From: JACVRW01 sp963812915
GTDB lineage: Bacteria; Actinomycetota; Thermoleophilia; Solirubrobacterales; Thermoleophilaceae
Assembly: GCA_963812915.1 (NCBI GenBank)
Contig: CAWEXB010000008.1
Span: forward strand, 124,001-188,000
Length of the DNA stretch: 64,000 nt
Direction of reading: 5' to 3'
Part shown: piece after piece, positions 42,418 through 51,846 of the stretch
How positions within the stretch are numbered: the first letter of the stretch is position 1
Layout: each line of letters opens with the position of its first letter
The notes under the pieces: generated by a model
The model's input: the letters and a program-made list of their open reading frames with translations, nothing else
What the model was told of the DNA's origin: nothing
The model's database searches: none
Program-made: the position numbers and the translations under genes

Positions 42418-42822
42418 CTACGACCGCGGCCGGCCCCCCGGCCCGAGGCCCAGCGTGCCCAGCCAGTGCTGCTGGCCGAGGGTGAAGGCGATGAAGTAGC
42501 CGATCTCGACCAGCTCGGGCTCTTCGAAGTGGGCGTGCAGCTGCGCCCACAGCTCGTCGTCTGCGTCGGACGTGCTCCAGGCGATGGCGTGCGTCCAGCG
42601 CAGCGCCGCCCGCTGGCGCTCGTCGAAGCGGTCCGAGCGCTCGAAGTCCATCAGCTCCTCGTCCTCGGCGAGGTAGCGGGCGCAGAGCTGCTTCAGCTCG
42701 CGGTCCACGATCCCGCCCTCGAGCACGGTCGCCCGAGTCTCGGCGTAGGCGTCGTAGAGCTCCGGCAGGCGGGTGCGAAGCGCGTCGGCCGGGGCGTCCG
42801 GGCCGATGCGGGGCTCAGGCAC
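42418..42822 (-). CDS. Carboxymuconolactone decarboxylase-like protein, shortened, lacking the CxxC motif
   Basis: A 134-residue paralogue of the adjacent 42815-43393 protein. The shared blocks are LKQLC, ERSDRFDERQRAAL, DDELWAQLHAHF and IGYFIAFTLGQQHW. Relative to its neighbour it lacks about 50 N-terminal residues and about 24 residues between KQLC and the ERSDR block, the segment that holds CDYC. Without the redox pair it cannot act as an AhpD-type peroxidase; it may be a structural partner of its neighbour. GTG 42822 overlaps the upstream stop by 8 bp. It is last in the long minus-strand series. Confidence 0.75.
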   Translation of the reverse strand: MPEPRIGPDAPADALRTRLPELYDAYAETRATVLEGGIVDRELKQLCARYLAEDEELMDFERSDRFDERQRAALRWTHAIAWSTSDADDELWAQLHAHFEEPELVEIGYFIAFTLGQQHWLGTLGLGPGGRPRS

Positions 42823-43393
42823 GGGCGGCGTCGGGCGCGAGGCCCGCGCGGGTACGGTCGAGCACCTCGCGATGCCCGATGTCGAGCGTCGGTATCCAGC
42901 GCTGCTGCCCGAAGGTCAGCCCGACGAAGTAGCCGAGCTCGAGGATTTGGTCGTCGGTGAAGTGTGCGCGGAGACGGTCCCAGAGCGCCTCGTCGGCCTC
43001 TTGCGGCGCCCACACCAGCGCGCTGGCGTAGGCCAGGGCCGCCTTCTGGCGCTCGTCGTAGCGGTCCGAGCTCTCGAACTCGAGCAGCTCGTCGACGTCG
43101 GCCTCCCCGACACCCTGCTCGCGCGCGGAGACCGATCGCTGATTGCCGCAGTAGTCGCACTCGACGGACTTCGACACGTACAGCCGGCAGAGCTCCTTGA
43201 TCGCGTGGTCCATCACGCCCTCGCGGAACGACAGCTGCCAGTTCCGCGAGAACGAACGCAGGACGGCCGGCACGTGGGCGCGCACCGCCTGACTCTCCGG
43301 TCGGGGAGTGCCGAAGCGCGCGGCGCGCTCCATGTACCCCCGCAGCTCGGGATCGTCCAACTTCTCGACCGGGTAGTAGCTGATTCTCGGCAT
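42815..43393 (-). CDS. Carboxymuconolactone decarboxylase family protein (AhpD-like)
   Basis: A 192-residue all-helical CMD-fold protein with the CDYCGNQRS motif, the CxxC pair found in AhpD-type alkylhydroperoxide reductases. Conserved DERQKAALAYASALVW and LELGYFVGLTFGQQRW follow. It is either a redox protein protecting the pathway or a small decarboxylase/isomerase. ATG 43393 has GGGAGG 5 bp upstream. It lies 40 bp after the amidohydrolase stop. Confidence 0.82.
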   Translation of the reverse strand: MPRISYYPVEKLDDPELRGYMERAARFGTPRPESQAVRAHVPAVLRSFSRNWQLSFREGVMDHAIKELCRLYVSKSVECDYCGNQRSVSAREQGVGEADVDELLEFESSDRYDERQKAALAYASALVWAPQEADEALWDRLRAHFTDDQILELGYFVGLTFGQQRWIPTLDIGHREVLDRTRAGLAPDAARA

Positions 43394-43433
43394 CGCGGCC
43401 TCCCTGTCCGGATCCACCGCGAGTGTATCCCCG

Positions 43434-44852
43434 TCAGGACACGACGGCGTCGCGGGCGAGCGGTCGGTAGCGCCGCGGGCCCAGCACGGCGCCGAGCTTC
43501 TCGCCCAGGCGAACGGCCTCGTCCAGCAGCGGCGGCTCGTCGATCGTGAGCACGCGCCCCTCGTCGACGACCAGGCGTCCGGCGACGACGACGCTCTCCA
43601 CGTCGGTGCCCACCGCGTAGCGCACGAGCGTCCCGACGGGCTGGTAGGCCGGCGTCAGACGGGTGTTCTCGGCGTCCACCACCACCACGTCCGCAGCCTT
43701 GCCGGCCTCCAGCGAGCCGATCTCGTGATCCCAGCGGAGCGCACGCGCGGCATCGATCGTGGCCATCGTCATCGCGTCCTCGGTCGTGAGCGACAGCGGG
43801 TCGTACAGGGGAATGCCCGTGGCCTGTCCATGCATCACGAAGGCGGTCCGCATGACCTTGAAGAGGTCGTTGATCACGGTGTCGCAGCCGAGGCCGACGG
43901 TGACTCCCGCGGCCCGCATGGCGACCACCTTTGTCACCGCCGAGACGATGTCCGTGCAGACGATCGGGGCGTGGGCGACGGCGGCGCCGGCGTCGGCGAG
44001 CATCTGGATCTCGCGATCCGTCGTGAGCATGGCGTGGATCGCGAGGAAGCGGTCGTCGAGGGCGCCAATGCCGTTCAGGTGCTCGATCGGCCGCTCGCCA
44101 AACAGCGAGAAGGACAGCTCGATCTCCTCCCGGTCGCGGTTGATGTGGCACATCACGCCCGAATCGTGCTTCCCGGCCATCTCCTGCGTCGCGAGGAAGC
44201 GCTCGTCCGAGCACGACGGAACCCCGAGGTTGTTGATCCACGGCCGCAGGCGCCCCTCGCCCTCGACGGCCCAGCGCCTGAGCCACTCCTCGGTCATCGC
44301 GAGGTCCTCCCTGAGAAAGCCCGCGTCGTCCGAGTACGAGGAGCGCTCGTCGATCTGGTCGTAGTTCGAGGCGAGCTTCGAGGTGCGGTCCCCGAGCCCA
44401 CGGGCCATGGCGCAGCGGATGCCGGTCTCCATCACGGTCCTGGCGATCGGCTCTTCGTGCTCGAGCGTGCAAGTGGTCTCGGCGACGGTCGTCACGCCCG
44501 CGCGAAGCAGCTGCGAGATCCCGAATTTGGCGCTCACCTCCGCGTCGCCCTCGTCCATCGCCATCTCACAGGGGATGTAGATGCGGTAGATGTTCGGGTA
44601 GTCCTCCATCGCGTACTCGCGAACGAGCGCCTGCGCGAGGTGGTTGTGGCAGTCGATGAGCCCCGGCAGCACGATGCGCCTCCGCCCGCCGAGCGTGCGC
44701 GCCGCCTCGTAGCGTGAGCGGACGTCGGCTGCCCGGTCCACGGCCACGATGCGGTCGCCCCTCACGGCGACGGCGCCCTCGTCGATGACCCGCCGCTCCG
44801 GGTCCATGGTGATGACCGTCCCCTCGATCACAAGGTCGACGGACTCAGGCAT
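43434..44852 (-). CDS. Amidohydrolase family deaminase (TRZ/ATZ, S-adenosylhomocysteine deaminase-like)
   Basis: A 472-residue enzyme of the subtype III amidohydrolases. The metal site comprises H69 and H71 (GLIDCHNHL), His in GVMCHIN, His in LAIHAML and Asp in GLGCDTVIND. Flanking beta-sandwich strands (N-terminus and the SLEAGKAADVVVVD block) are present. Members deaminate or dechlorinate triazines, guanine, cytosine or adenosyl compounds. In this cluster it is a second deaminase beside the CodA-like enzyme. The ATG at 44852 overlaps that gene's stop by 8 bp. Confidence 0.87.
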   Translation of the reverse strand: MPESVDLVIEGTVITMDPERRVIDEGAVAVRGDRIVAVDRAADVRSRYEAARTLGGRRRIVLPGLIDCHNHLAQALVREYAMEDYPNIYRIYIPCEMAMDEGDAEVSAKFGISQLLRAGVTTVAETTCTLEHEEPIARTVMETGIRCAMARGLGDRTSKLASNYDQIDERSSYSDDAGFLREDLAMTEEWLRRWAVEGEGRLRPWINNLGVPSCSDERFLATQEMAGKHDSGVMCHINRDREEIELSFSLFGERPIEHLNGIGALDDRFLAIHAMLTTDREIQMLADAGAAVAHAPIVCTDIVSAVTKVVAMRAAGVTVGLGCDTVINDLFKVMRTAFVMHGQATGIPLYDPLSLTTEDAMTMATIDAARALRWDHEIGSLEAGKAADVVVVDAENTRLTPAYQPVGTLVRYAVGTDVESVVVAGRLVVDEGRVLTIDEPPLLDEAVRLGEKLGAVLGPRRYRPLARDAVVS

Positions 44853-46068
44853 CGGAACCTCCTCTTTCGAGTTGTTGACGCACTACGCTCGTACGACTCA
44901 CGACGCGGCCGGCGTGAAAGACGATGCGGTCTTCCGTGGTCGTGGACAGAGCCTCCTGCAGCGAACCTGCGCCGACGGCCACCAGGTCGGCCGGCGCGCC
45001 CGGAGCCACACAAGCGCCGGGAAGGCCCATCACCGCGCGAGCGTTCTCGCTCACCAACCGGTAGGCCGTATGGAGGTCGAGCTGCCCGGCGAGCACGAGC
45101 AGCGCGGCGGTCTGCAGCGGGTCGCCGCAGCCGAGTGGATGGAAGAAGTCCTGCACGTTGTCGCCGCCCCCCGCGACCAGCACGCCTGCTCGCAGCAGCG
45201 CCTGGAGCGCGGTCAGGCCGCGCGGCGTTGCGGTTCGCACGCCGCGGCCGAGCAGGTGGAGGTTGGTGCCGGGGCAGGTGACGACGGCGATCCCCGCGGC
45301 TGCCACCTCGCCCGCAAGGCGATCCTGGACCTCGGCGGATTGCATCCCGAGGCTGGTGCAGTGACTTGCGGTGACGGGCTGCGGGAAGCCGTCCGCCATC
45401 AGCCGGACCATCTCCTCCAGGTCGACCGAGGCGCGCAGGTGCTCGTCCATGTGCAGGTCGGCCGGCCGCTCGAACTCGTCGGCCAGGCCGAGACAGACCT
45501 CGATGTGGCCGGCGGGATCCGGGTCGATGTGCGGCGCACCTCCCACCACGTCCACGCCCAGCTCCAGGGCCGCGCGGACCAGGGCGCGGTTCTCGGCCCC
45601 GGCCGGACCGGCGAGCGGATAGCTGAGGGCCACCACCTGGATGTCCATCAGCGGGCGAAGGCGATCGCGCACCGAGACGAGCGCCGCCGCCGCGCGCAGG
45701 TCGATCCCCTCCCCCACGTCCACGTGGGTCCGTACTGCGGTGGTCCCGCGCGCCAGTGCGAACAGCGCGGCGGACTCGGCGCGCCGCGCGATGTCCTCCT
45801 CGCGGAGGCCCGCGCGGTGAGCGTGCCAGGCCTCGATCGCCGCGTTCAGGTCCCCGGGCTGCACGTCGACGCGCTCGGCGGTAAGAGCCTTGTCGAGGTG
45901 AGCGTGCGGCTCCGCGGGCGCGGGGAGCAGCACGTACCCAGACAGGTCGAGGGACTCGGCTTCCTCGCCGGCGAGACCGCCCGCGGGCCGCACCTCTGAG
46001 ATCAGGGCGCCGTCAAGGCGCACCTCGGCCTTGGACCCATCCGGAAGGGTGGCGTCGTGCAGCAGCAT
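44845..46068 (-). CDS. Cytosine/creatinine deaminase-like amidohydrolase (CodA family)
   Basis: A 407-residue metallo-deaminase aligning with E. coli CodA throughout. H55 and H57 (EPHAHLDKA), H206 and catalytic E209 (DLHMDEH), H236 (TASHCTSLG) and D303 (AGGGDNVQD) occupy the metal and catalytic positions. CodA-family enzymes hydrolyse cytosine, isoguanine or creatinine. Creatinine deamination yields N-methylhydantoin, the substrate type of the hydantoinase encoded upstream in the same unit. ATG 46068; 47 bp after the binding-protein stop. Confidence 0.88.
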   Translation of the reverse strand: MLLHDATLPDGSKAEVRLDGALISEVRPAGGLAGEEAESLDLSGYVLLPAPAEPHAHLDKALTAERVDVQPGDLNAAIEAWHAHRAGLREEDIARRAESAALFALARGTTAVRTHVDVGEGIDLRAAAALVSVRDRLRPLMDIQVVALSYPLAGPAGAENRALVRAALELGVDVVGGAPHIDPDPAGHIEVCLGLADEFERPADLHMDEHLRASVDLEEMVRLMADGFPQPVTASHCTSLGMQSAEVQDRLAGEVAAAGIAVVTCPGTNLHLLGRGVRTATPRGLTALQALLRAGVLVAGGGDNVQDFFHPLGCGDPLQTAALLVLAGQLDLHTAYRLVSENARAVMGLPGACVAPGAPADLVAVGAGSLQEALSTTTEDRIVFHAGRVVSRTSVVRQQLERGGSDA

Positions 46069-46115
46069 GCCGGTGGCCGGCGGGGGCTCGCCCTGGCGGC
46101 GAGCCCCCTCAGCCG

Positions 46116-47144
46116 CTAGGCCCCCGCCTCGTACGGCACCTTGAACTCCCCGCTCTTGATCTGTTCTTGGACCTTCTCCATCTGGTCCATCACGTCCGCG
46201 GGGATCTCCTTGACGGAGTACCCGTCGTTGAGCTGGAGGCTGACGCCGTCGTCGGCGAGGCCGAACTCGTACCGCTTGGCGGGACGGAACGTGTCGTTCT
46301 TCACGTCGTCGACGGCGGCCTTGAAGTACGGCTCGAGGTTGTAGAGGACCGAGCCGACCAGGTTCTCCGGCGCCTGCGAGCTCATGTCGCCCACGTAGCC
46401 GAAGCCGCTGATATCTGCCTCCTTGATCGCCTGCGCCATGCCGGTCGCCGGGCCGCCGCCGCAGGCGATGACCACGTCGGCGTCCTGGTCGATCTGCGCC
46501 TGGGTGGCCTGCTTGCCCTTCGCGGCGTCGTTCCAGTCGCCGATGTAGGAGTCGATCATCTTCACCTGCTTGTTGGTGCGCTTCGCGCCGTCCTCGAACG
46601 CCTCTAGCTCCGCGTGGCAAAGGGGCACGTCCTGGCCCGCCGAGCCGCCAATGGTGTTCGACTCGGTGAGTCCTCCGGCGAGCATGCCCGCCAGGTAGGC
46701 CGCCTGGTAGATCGGCTCCTCGAGGATCGCCACGTTGTCGCGCAGCTCGAAGGCGTAGCTCGCAATGTCCACGTCGGGGAACTGCTTGGCGACGTCGAAG
46801 GCAGCGTCCTGCCAGGTGGAGTGCGCGAGCAGCAGCTGCGTGCCGGCCTGCGCGTACTGGGCGAGGACCCGGGTCACGCCGGCCGTGTCCTGCGGGGCGC
46901 TGGTGGTGACCTCCAGGTCGATCGCGCCCTGCTCCTCCAGCGCCTTCGCGGCGTCGAAGCCCTGCTTGCACCACGGGTCGCTCGTCGCGCAGGGCAGCAC
47001 GATCGCCGTCTTCACCTTGTCCTGACCGCCCTCGGCTTGTCCGCCCCCGCCGTCGTCGTCGTCGTCGCCGCAGCTCGCAGCGCCCGCGGCGAGGACGACA
47101 GCCGCCAGCCAGATCGGAACCGCCTTCCACGTTGTATGTCTCAT
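46116..47144 (-). CDS. BMP-family ABC transporter substrate-binding lipoprotein
   Basis: A 342-residue basic-membrane-protein (Bmp/PnrA) type lipoprotein. The lipobox is C25 (GAASC), followed by GDDDDD and a Gly-rich linker. The family blocks VKTAIVLPCATSDPWCKQGF, IGGSAGQDVPL and DADVVIACGGGPATG are recognisable. Members bind nucleosides or purine-like rings for uptake. The two permeases and the ATPase upstream in the transcript complete the importer. ATG 47144; 56-bp gap from the permease. Confidence 0.87.
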   Translation of the reverse strand: MRHTTWKAVPIWLAAVVLAAGAASCGDDDDDGGGGQAEGGQDKVKTAIVLPCATSDPWCKQGFDAAKALEEQGAIDLEVTTSAPQDTAGVTRVLAQYAQAGTQLLLAHSTWQDAAFDVAKQFPDVDIASYAFELRDNVAILEEPIYQAAYLAGMLAGGLTESNTIGGSAGQDVPLCHAELEAFEDGAKRTNKQVKMIDSYIGDWNDAAKGKQATQAQIDQDADVVIACGGGPATGMAQAIKEADISGFGYVGDMSSQAPENLVGSVLYNLEPYFKAAVDDVKNDTFRPAKRYEFGLADDGVSLQLNDGYSVKEIPADVMDQMEKVQEQIKSGEFKVPYEAGA

Positions 47145-47200
47145 CACTACCTCCCCCCAATGGGATCGACAAAAGGCCTGGGATCCGGCAACCGCGATCT

Positions 47201-48169
47201 CTACGCACCCACCCCCTTTCGGAAGGGGACTCCGAGCGCGGTCGGCTGGGCGTCCCGGCCCGCCCAGACGGTCGCAGCCACCATCACGATCAGCGTCACC
47301 GCGTACGGCAAGGCGCCAAAGATCTCGGTCGGCACGGTCGAGGCGATCCCGCCGCTCACGGCCTGCACGCGAATCTGGAGCGCGTCCGTGAAGCCGAACA
47401 GGAACGCGCCCCCGAGGACCAGTAGCGGGTTCCAGCGTCCGAAGATCACCAGCGCGATCGCGATCCATCCCCGCCCACCGCTCACGTCCTCCTCGAACAC
47501 GTTCAGCTGGCCGAGGACGAGCACGGCCCCGCCGAGGCCGGCCATGCCGCCGCACACGAACAGCGCGAGCCAGCGAGTGCGCGCCACCGACACCGCCATC
47601 GCCTCCGCCGCCGCCGGGCTCTCGCCGACGGCGCTGATGGAGAGGCCGAACCTGGTGCGGGTCAGGAGCAGGCAGACGCCGAGCGCCACGGCCACCGAGA
47701 CGTAGAAGAGGACGTTCTGCTCGAAGAGCACGGGACCGACGCCCGGGATCGAGTGGAGCAGCGGCACGTCGACGTCCGGGATCCCGGCGATCGTGGGCTG
47801 CTCGCCGCCACCGAAGAGCTTCTCGAAGGTGAAGGCGATGATTCCCTGCGCCACCAGGACGATCGCTATGCCGTTGATGATCTGCTCGGTCCTGAGCGTG
47901 ACACTGAGGAACGCCATCAACGCACCCAGGACCACGCCGATCGCCACACCGGCGAGCGTCCCGAGAGCGACGCTCCCGACGTAATACGCGACGAGGAAGG
48001 AGGCCAGCGCCCCCGAGAGCAGCATCCCCTCGAGCCCGAGGTTGAGAACACCGGCGCGCTCGGCCACGGTCTCGCCGACCGCCGCGAGCGCGGTGGGCAT
48101 GGCGAACGCGACGCTGGTGCTCAGCAGCACGACGAGCGCGTCGGGGCCGAAGATCTCGGACCAGTCCAT
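47201..48169 (-). CDS. ABC transporter permease, nucleoside/BMP type (second permease)
   Basis: A 322-residue permease of the branched-chain/nucleoside superfamily with about eight to nine helices. It shows AAVGETVAERAGVLNLGLEGML near the N-terminus and AAEAMAVSVARTRWLAL in the coupling-loop region. It pairs with the 48169-49224 protein. The ATG at 48169 touches that gene's stop (TAATG). Confidence 0.9.
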   Translation of the reverse strand: MDWSEIFGPDALVVLLSTSVAFAMPTALAAVGETVAERAGVLNLGLEGMLLSGALASFLVAYYVGSVALGTLAGVAIGVVLGALMAFLSVTLRTEQIINGIAIVLVAQGIIAFTFEKLFGGGEQPTIAGIPDVDVPLLHSIPGVGPVLFEQNVLFYVSVAVALGVCLLLTRTRFGLSISAVGESPAAAEAMAVSVARTRWLALFVCGGMAGLGGAVLVLGQLNVFEEDVSGGRGWIAIALVIFGRWNPLLVLGGAFLFGFTDALQIRVQAVSGGIASTVPTEIFGALPYAVTLIVMVAATVWAGRDAQPTALGVPFRKGVGA

Positions 48170-49224
48170 TAGTGGCCCCGCGCCAATCGGTCGGCGATGA
48201 GCAGGAATACGACGAAGACGCCGGGGATTGCGAGCACGATCGAGTAGGGCACGCCCTCGATCACGCTCATGGCCTGGCCGCCGCTCTGGAGCAGGGCGAT
48301 GAACAGGGCCGCGAGCAGAACGCCCACGGCGTTCAGCCGGCCCAGAAGGGCGACGACGATGGCGGTGAAGCCGTAGCCCTGGGAGATGCCGGGGTCGAGC
48401 CGCTCGGCCACGCCCAGTATCTGGAGGGCGCCCGCGAGTCCCGCTAGGCCTCCGGAGATGAGCATGAGGCCGACCACCATCCGGCCGGATCGGACGCCGG
48501 CCGTCCGAGCCGCCTCCGCGTTGAACCCGAGCATTCGCACCCGGAAGCCGAACGGCGTGCGGGCCATGACGTATGCGGCCAGCGGGACGAGCGCCAGCGC
48601 GAGGAAGAGGCCGATATGAACGGCGAGGTCGGAAAGCGCGGGAAGGGCCGCCTCGGGCTGGATCGCGCGGCCCTGCAGGTCCGGGGCTCCGGGCGCGCGC
48701 AGGGGACGCCTCACGATGTAAGTGAAGATCAGGATGGCGACGAAGTTGAGGAGCAGCGAGGTGATGACCTCGTTCACGCCCCAGCGGGCGCGCAGCACTC
48801 CTACGATCGCGCCCCACCCGGCGCCCGCGAGCACTCCGGCGACGATGGCGGCGCCGATCAGGAGGGGAGCGAACCCCACCGGCAGCAGGATCGCCACCAC
48901 CCCGCTCGCCAGCGCGCCCATGAACAGCTGGCCCTCGGCGCCGATGTTGTAGACGCGCCCGCGGAACGCGAGCGCCAGCCCCAGGCCGATGATGACGAGC
49001 GGGATCGCCAGCACCAGCACCTGGCCGATTCCGTACGGAGTGCCGAGGGCCCCATCGAGCAGGGCGCGGTAGGCGGACACCGGCTCTCCGCCCGCGATGA
49101 CCACGAGCAGGCCGCCGACCACCAGCGAGAGCAGTACGGCGCCCGCCGAGGCGAGGATCGCCCTGAGCCGCCGGCTCTGCCAGGTCGGGAGCACGAGGCG
49201 GGCTGTGGCCTGGCTCACGGACAC
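48169..49224 (-). CDS. ABC transporter permease, nucleoside/BMP type (first permease)
   Basis: A 351-residue permease with about nine to ten helices. Family blocks are ALAFRGRVYNIGAEGQLFMGALAS and GVNEVITSLLLNFVA, with the coupling loop MLGFNAEAARTAGV. It corresponds to the first permease of RbsA-like nucleoside importers. GTG 49224 overlaps nothing upstream (5-bp gap to the ATPase stop); GTG 49218, with AGGG 5 bp before it, is an equally good start. Confidence 0.88.
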   Translation of the reverse strand: MSVSQATARLVLPTWQSRRLRAILASAGAVLLSLVVGGLLVVIAGGEPVSAYRALLDGALGTPYGIGQVLVLAIPLVIIGLGLALAFRGRVYNIGAEGQLFMGALASGVVAILLPVGFAPLLIGAAIVAGVLAGAGWGAIVGVLRARWGVNEVITSLLLNFVAILIFTYIVRRPLRAPGAPDLQGRAIQPEAALPALSDLAVHIGLFLALALVPLAAYVMARTPFGFRVRMLGFNAEAARTAGVRSGRMVVGLMLISGGLAGLAGALQILGVAERLDPGISQGYGFTAIVVALLGRLNAVGVLLAALFIALLQSGGQAMSVIEGVPYSIVLAIPGVFVVFLLIADRLARGH

Positions 49225-49229
49225 CCTGA

Positions 49230-50816
49230 CTACGCGCCCTCCGACGCAACGGCCGGCGAGATCCGCGCGGGCGCCGCGCGGTCCGCCGCCCCGCCCATGG
49301 CGAGGCCCACGCGCTCGCGGTCGAGCTCCTCGCGCGGCCAGTGGGCCACCAGCCGGCCGCGGTAGATGACGAGGCAGCGGTCGGCCATGCTCAGCACCTC
49401 GTCGAGGTCGGTGGAGAGGAGCACGATGGCGAGCCCGCGGTCGCGCGCAGCGGCGAGCTGTTCCCACACGAACTCGATCGCCCCCACGTCCAGCCCCCGC
49501 GTCGGCTGGGCGGCCACGAGGCAGCGCAGCTCCCGGCTGAGGACGCGGGCCAGCACGAGGCGCTGAGCGTTGCCGCCCGACAGCGTGCCGGCGAGCTGGT
49601 GGGGACCGGACACCTGGATCGAGAAGCGACGGATCAGCTCCTCCGCCTGCTTCACCATCTCGCGTCGGTTCATGCGCAGCTCTGTGCCGAACGGCGGCTC
49701 GCCGACGCGGTCGAGGACGAGGTTCTCCGCAACCGACAGCTCGCGGATGACGCCCCGCCGGTATCGGTTCGATGGCACCAGGCCCAGTCCAAGGCCAAGC
49801 CGCTCGGCGGGGTCCGCCCCGGTTACCTCGCGCCCGTCCAGGCTCACCCTGCCGGCGTCGAGGGTGCGCAGCCCGAACAGCGCCTCCTCGAGCTCGGGCT
49901 GGCCGTTGCCCTCGACTCCGGCGATCGCGAGGATCTCGCCGGGGGCGACCGAGAAGCTGACGTCCTTGAGCGCGGGCGTGCCCCGGTCGCCGGCCGCGTG
50001 CAGGCCCTCGACGTTCAGCACGGGCGCCGCGCGCGGCGCCTCCTTGGTCCCCGAGACAGAGCGCTCGCCGGCCACGACCTGCATGAGACGCACGTCCCGC
50101 CCCACCATCATCCGCGCCAGCTCCTCCGCCGAGCTCTCCGACGGCCGCAGGGTCCCGACACGCTCTCCGCGCCGCAACACGGTGATGCGGTCCGCCCACG
50201 AGATGACGTCCTCGAGGTGGTGGGTTATGAAGACGATCGAGGCGCCCTCGGCCGCCAGGGCCCGCAGCTTCGGAAACAGCCGCTCCGTCTCGAGCGGAGT
50301 GAGGGTGGCGGTCGGCTCGTCCAGGATCAGGATGCGAGCCCCCTTGTAGAGGGCGCGCAGCACCTCGACGCGCTGCTGCTCGCCCACGGACAGCTGCCAG
50401 ACGCGTGCTCCGGGATCGACGTCGAGGCCGTAGCGATAGGCGAGCTCCGCGAGGCGCTCGGAGACCGCCAGGAGGTCTCTCTTGCGCAGCAGAGGGCCAC
50501 CCCGCTCGCCGAGGAGGGCATTCTCGGCCACCGTCAGCGTCGGGACGAGCATGAAGTGCTGGTGAACCATCCCCACGCCCTCCGCGATGGCGTCCTGCGG
50601 GCTGTGGAACTGCATCTCGCGGCCGCGGATCGCGATGGCCCCCTCGTCGGGAGGGAACATGCCGTAGAGGGTGTTCATGAGCGTCGTCTTGCCGGCGCCG
50701 TTCTCCCCCAGGAGCGCGTGGATCTCGCCGGGGCGTAGGTCGAAGTCGACTCCGGCGAGCGCCTGGACGGGGCCGAAGCGCTTCGCGACCCCCCTCATCG
50801 ACACGCTCAGCTCCAT
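49230..50816 (-). CDS. ABC transporter ATPase with two nucleotide-binding domains, nucleoside/BMP type
   Basis: A 528-residue double ATPase. Domain 1 has GENGAGKTT, a HQHFMLVPTLTVAEN Q-loop, LSVGEQQRVEVLRAL and ILILDEPTA. Domain 2 has a degenerate Walker A (GVEGNGQPEL) but an intact LSGGNAQRLVLARVL signature, the usual state in RbsA/YufO-type importers, where one site is non-canonical. It drives the two adjacent permeases. ATG 50816, overlapping the LLM stop by 10 bp. Confidence 0.9.
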   Translation of the reverse strand: MELSVSMRGVAKRFGPVQALAGVDFDLRPGEIHALLGENGAGKTTLMNTLYGMFPPDEGAIAIRGREMQFHSPQDAIAEGVGMVHQHFMLVPTLTVAENALLGERGGPLLRKRDLLAVSERLAELAYRYGLDVDPGARVWQLSVGEQQRVEVLRALYKGARILILDEPTATLTPLETERLFPKLRALAAEGASIVFITHHLEDVISWADRITVLRRGERVGTLRPSESSAEELARMMVGRDVRLMQVVAGERSVSGTKEAPRAAPVLNVEGLHAAGDRGTPALKDVSFSVAPGEILAIAGVEGNGQPELEEALFGLRTLDAGRVSLDGREVTGADPAERLGLGLGLVPSNRYRRGVIRELSVAENLVLDRVGEPPFGTELRMNRREMVKQAEELIRRFSIQVSGPHQLAGTLSGGNAQRLVLARVLSRELRCLVAAQPTRGLDVGAIEFVWEQLAAARDRGLAIVLLSTDLDEVLSMADRCLVIYRGRLVAHWPREELDRERVGLAMGGAADRAAPARISPAVASEGA

Positions 50817-51841
50817 GCGACCGGCTCCAGCGCCACCTCGTCGATGAAGCGCCTCAGCGTGCCCAGAACCTCGCCCCCGTGCGGCGCGAAGGGCACGATC
50901 GCCACCTGCGAGATCTGGGGGAATGCCTCGAGCAGCCGCCCCAGCCGGCCGCGGCACGCGTCGGGGGTGCCGGCGAGTCCGAACCGGTGGACGAGCTCCG
51001 CCGGCAGTGCGGCGCCCGCCTCGGCCACGACCTCCCGGTCCAGCCTCCAGCCGCGGGCCTCCATTCCGGCTCGGAAGGAGTCCGGCATCTCGATGCCGAG
51101 CTCGCCCAGCACCGGACGGCTCGTGACCAGCGACGTCGCCGCCATCGGCCGGATCGCGTCCAGCGCCTCGACCTCGTCGTCGGCCACGCAGGCATACAGC
51201 CAGGCCGTCAGGCGCAGCTCGCGGACGTCCCTTCCGGCCCGCGCGGCGCCCGCGGCGACGCGGTCGAGCGCGTACGACCAGCCCTCGAGCGTCGCCACAT
51301 TGCCGACGATCACTCCCTCCGCGATCTCTCCCGCCAGCTCGAGCACGCGCGGGCCACGCCCGCCGATGTAGATCGGGATCCGCGGGCGCGGGGCGGCGAA
51401 GTCGAGCCTGGCCTCGCGTGCCCGTACGACGGGACCCTCGACCGTGATCGTCGAGCCCGCCCACAGGCCCCGGATCAGCTCGACGCCGTCTCGAAGCGCG
51501 GTGACAGGGGATTTCCGCTCGATGCCAAGCGCTTGATGATTCGTGCCGCCGGCGCCCAGGCCGAGCACCGCGCGCCCACCGGAGAGGTCGTCGAGCGTCG
51601 CCGTCGCGGTCGCGATGAGCGCCGGATGGCGACTGTAGGGGTTCGTCACGCCGGGGCCGACCCGAATCCGCTCGGTCCTCTGCGACATCGCCGCCAGGAC
51701 CGTGAACGCGTCCCGCTCGAGGCGCTCGTCGTTCACCCACAGGTAGCGATAACCCATGCGCTCGATCTCCTCGGCGAGCGCCACGAGCTCGGCCACCGGG
51801 CCGGAGGGAGGCAGGCCGACGCCGTATTCCACCTCCGCCAT
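50807..51841 (-). CDS. LLM-class flavin/F420-dependent oxidoreductase
   Basis: A 344-residue luciferase-like TIM-barrel protein. It contains RIRVGPGVTNPYSRHPALIA, LGLGAGGTN and RPRIPIYIGGRGPRVLELAGEIAEGVIVG. These features fit the methylenetetrahydromethanopterin-reductase branch that uses F420 in actinobacteria, although FMN cannot be excluded. It would reduce or oxygenate a pathway intermediate. ATG 51841, 5 bp after the HyuA stop. Confidence 0.85.
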   Translation of the reverse strand: MAEVEYGVGLPPSGPVAELVALAEEIERMGYRYLWVNDERLERDAFTVLAAMSQRTERIRVGPGVTNPYSRHPALIATATATLDDLSGGRAVLGLGAGGTNHQALGIERKSPVTALRDGVELIRGLWAGSTITVEGPVVRAREARLDFAAPRPRIPIYIGGRGPRVLELAGEIAEGVIVGNVATLEGWSYALDRVAAGAARAGRDVRELRLTAWLYACVADDEVEALDAIRPMAATSLVTSRPVLGELGIEMPDSFRAGMEARGWRLDREVVAEAGAALPAELVHRFGLAGTPDACRGRLGRLLEAFPQISQVAIVPFAPHGGEVLGTLRRFIDEVALEPVAWS

Positions 51842-51846
51842 CGGCC

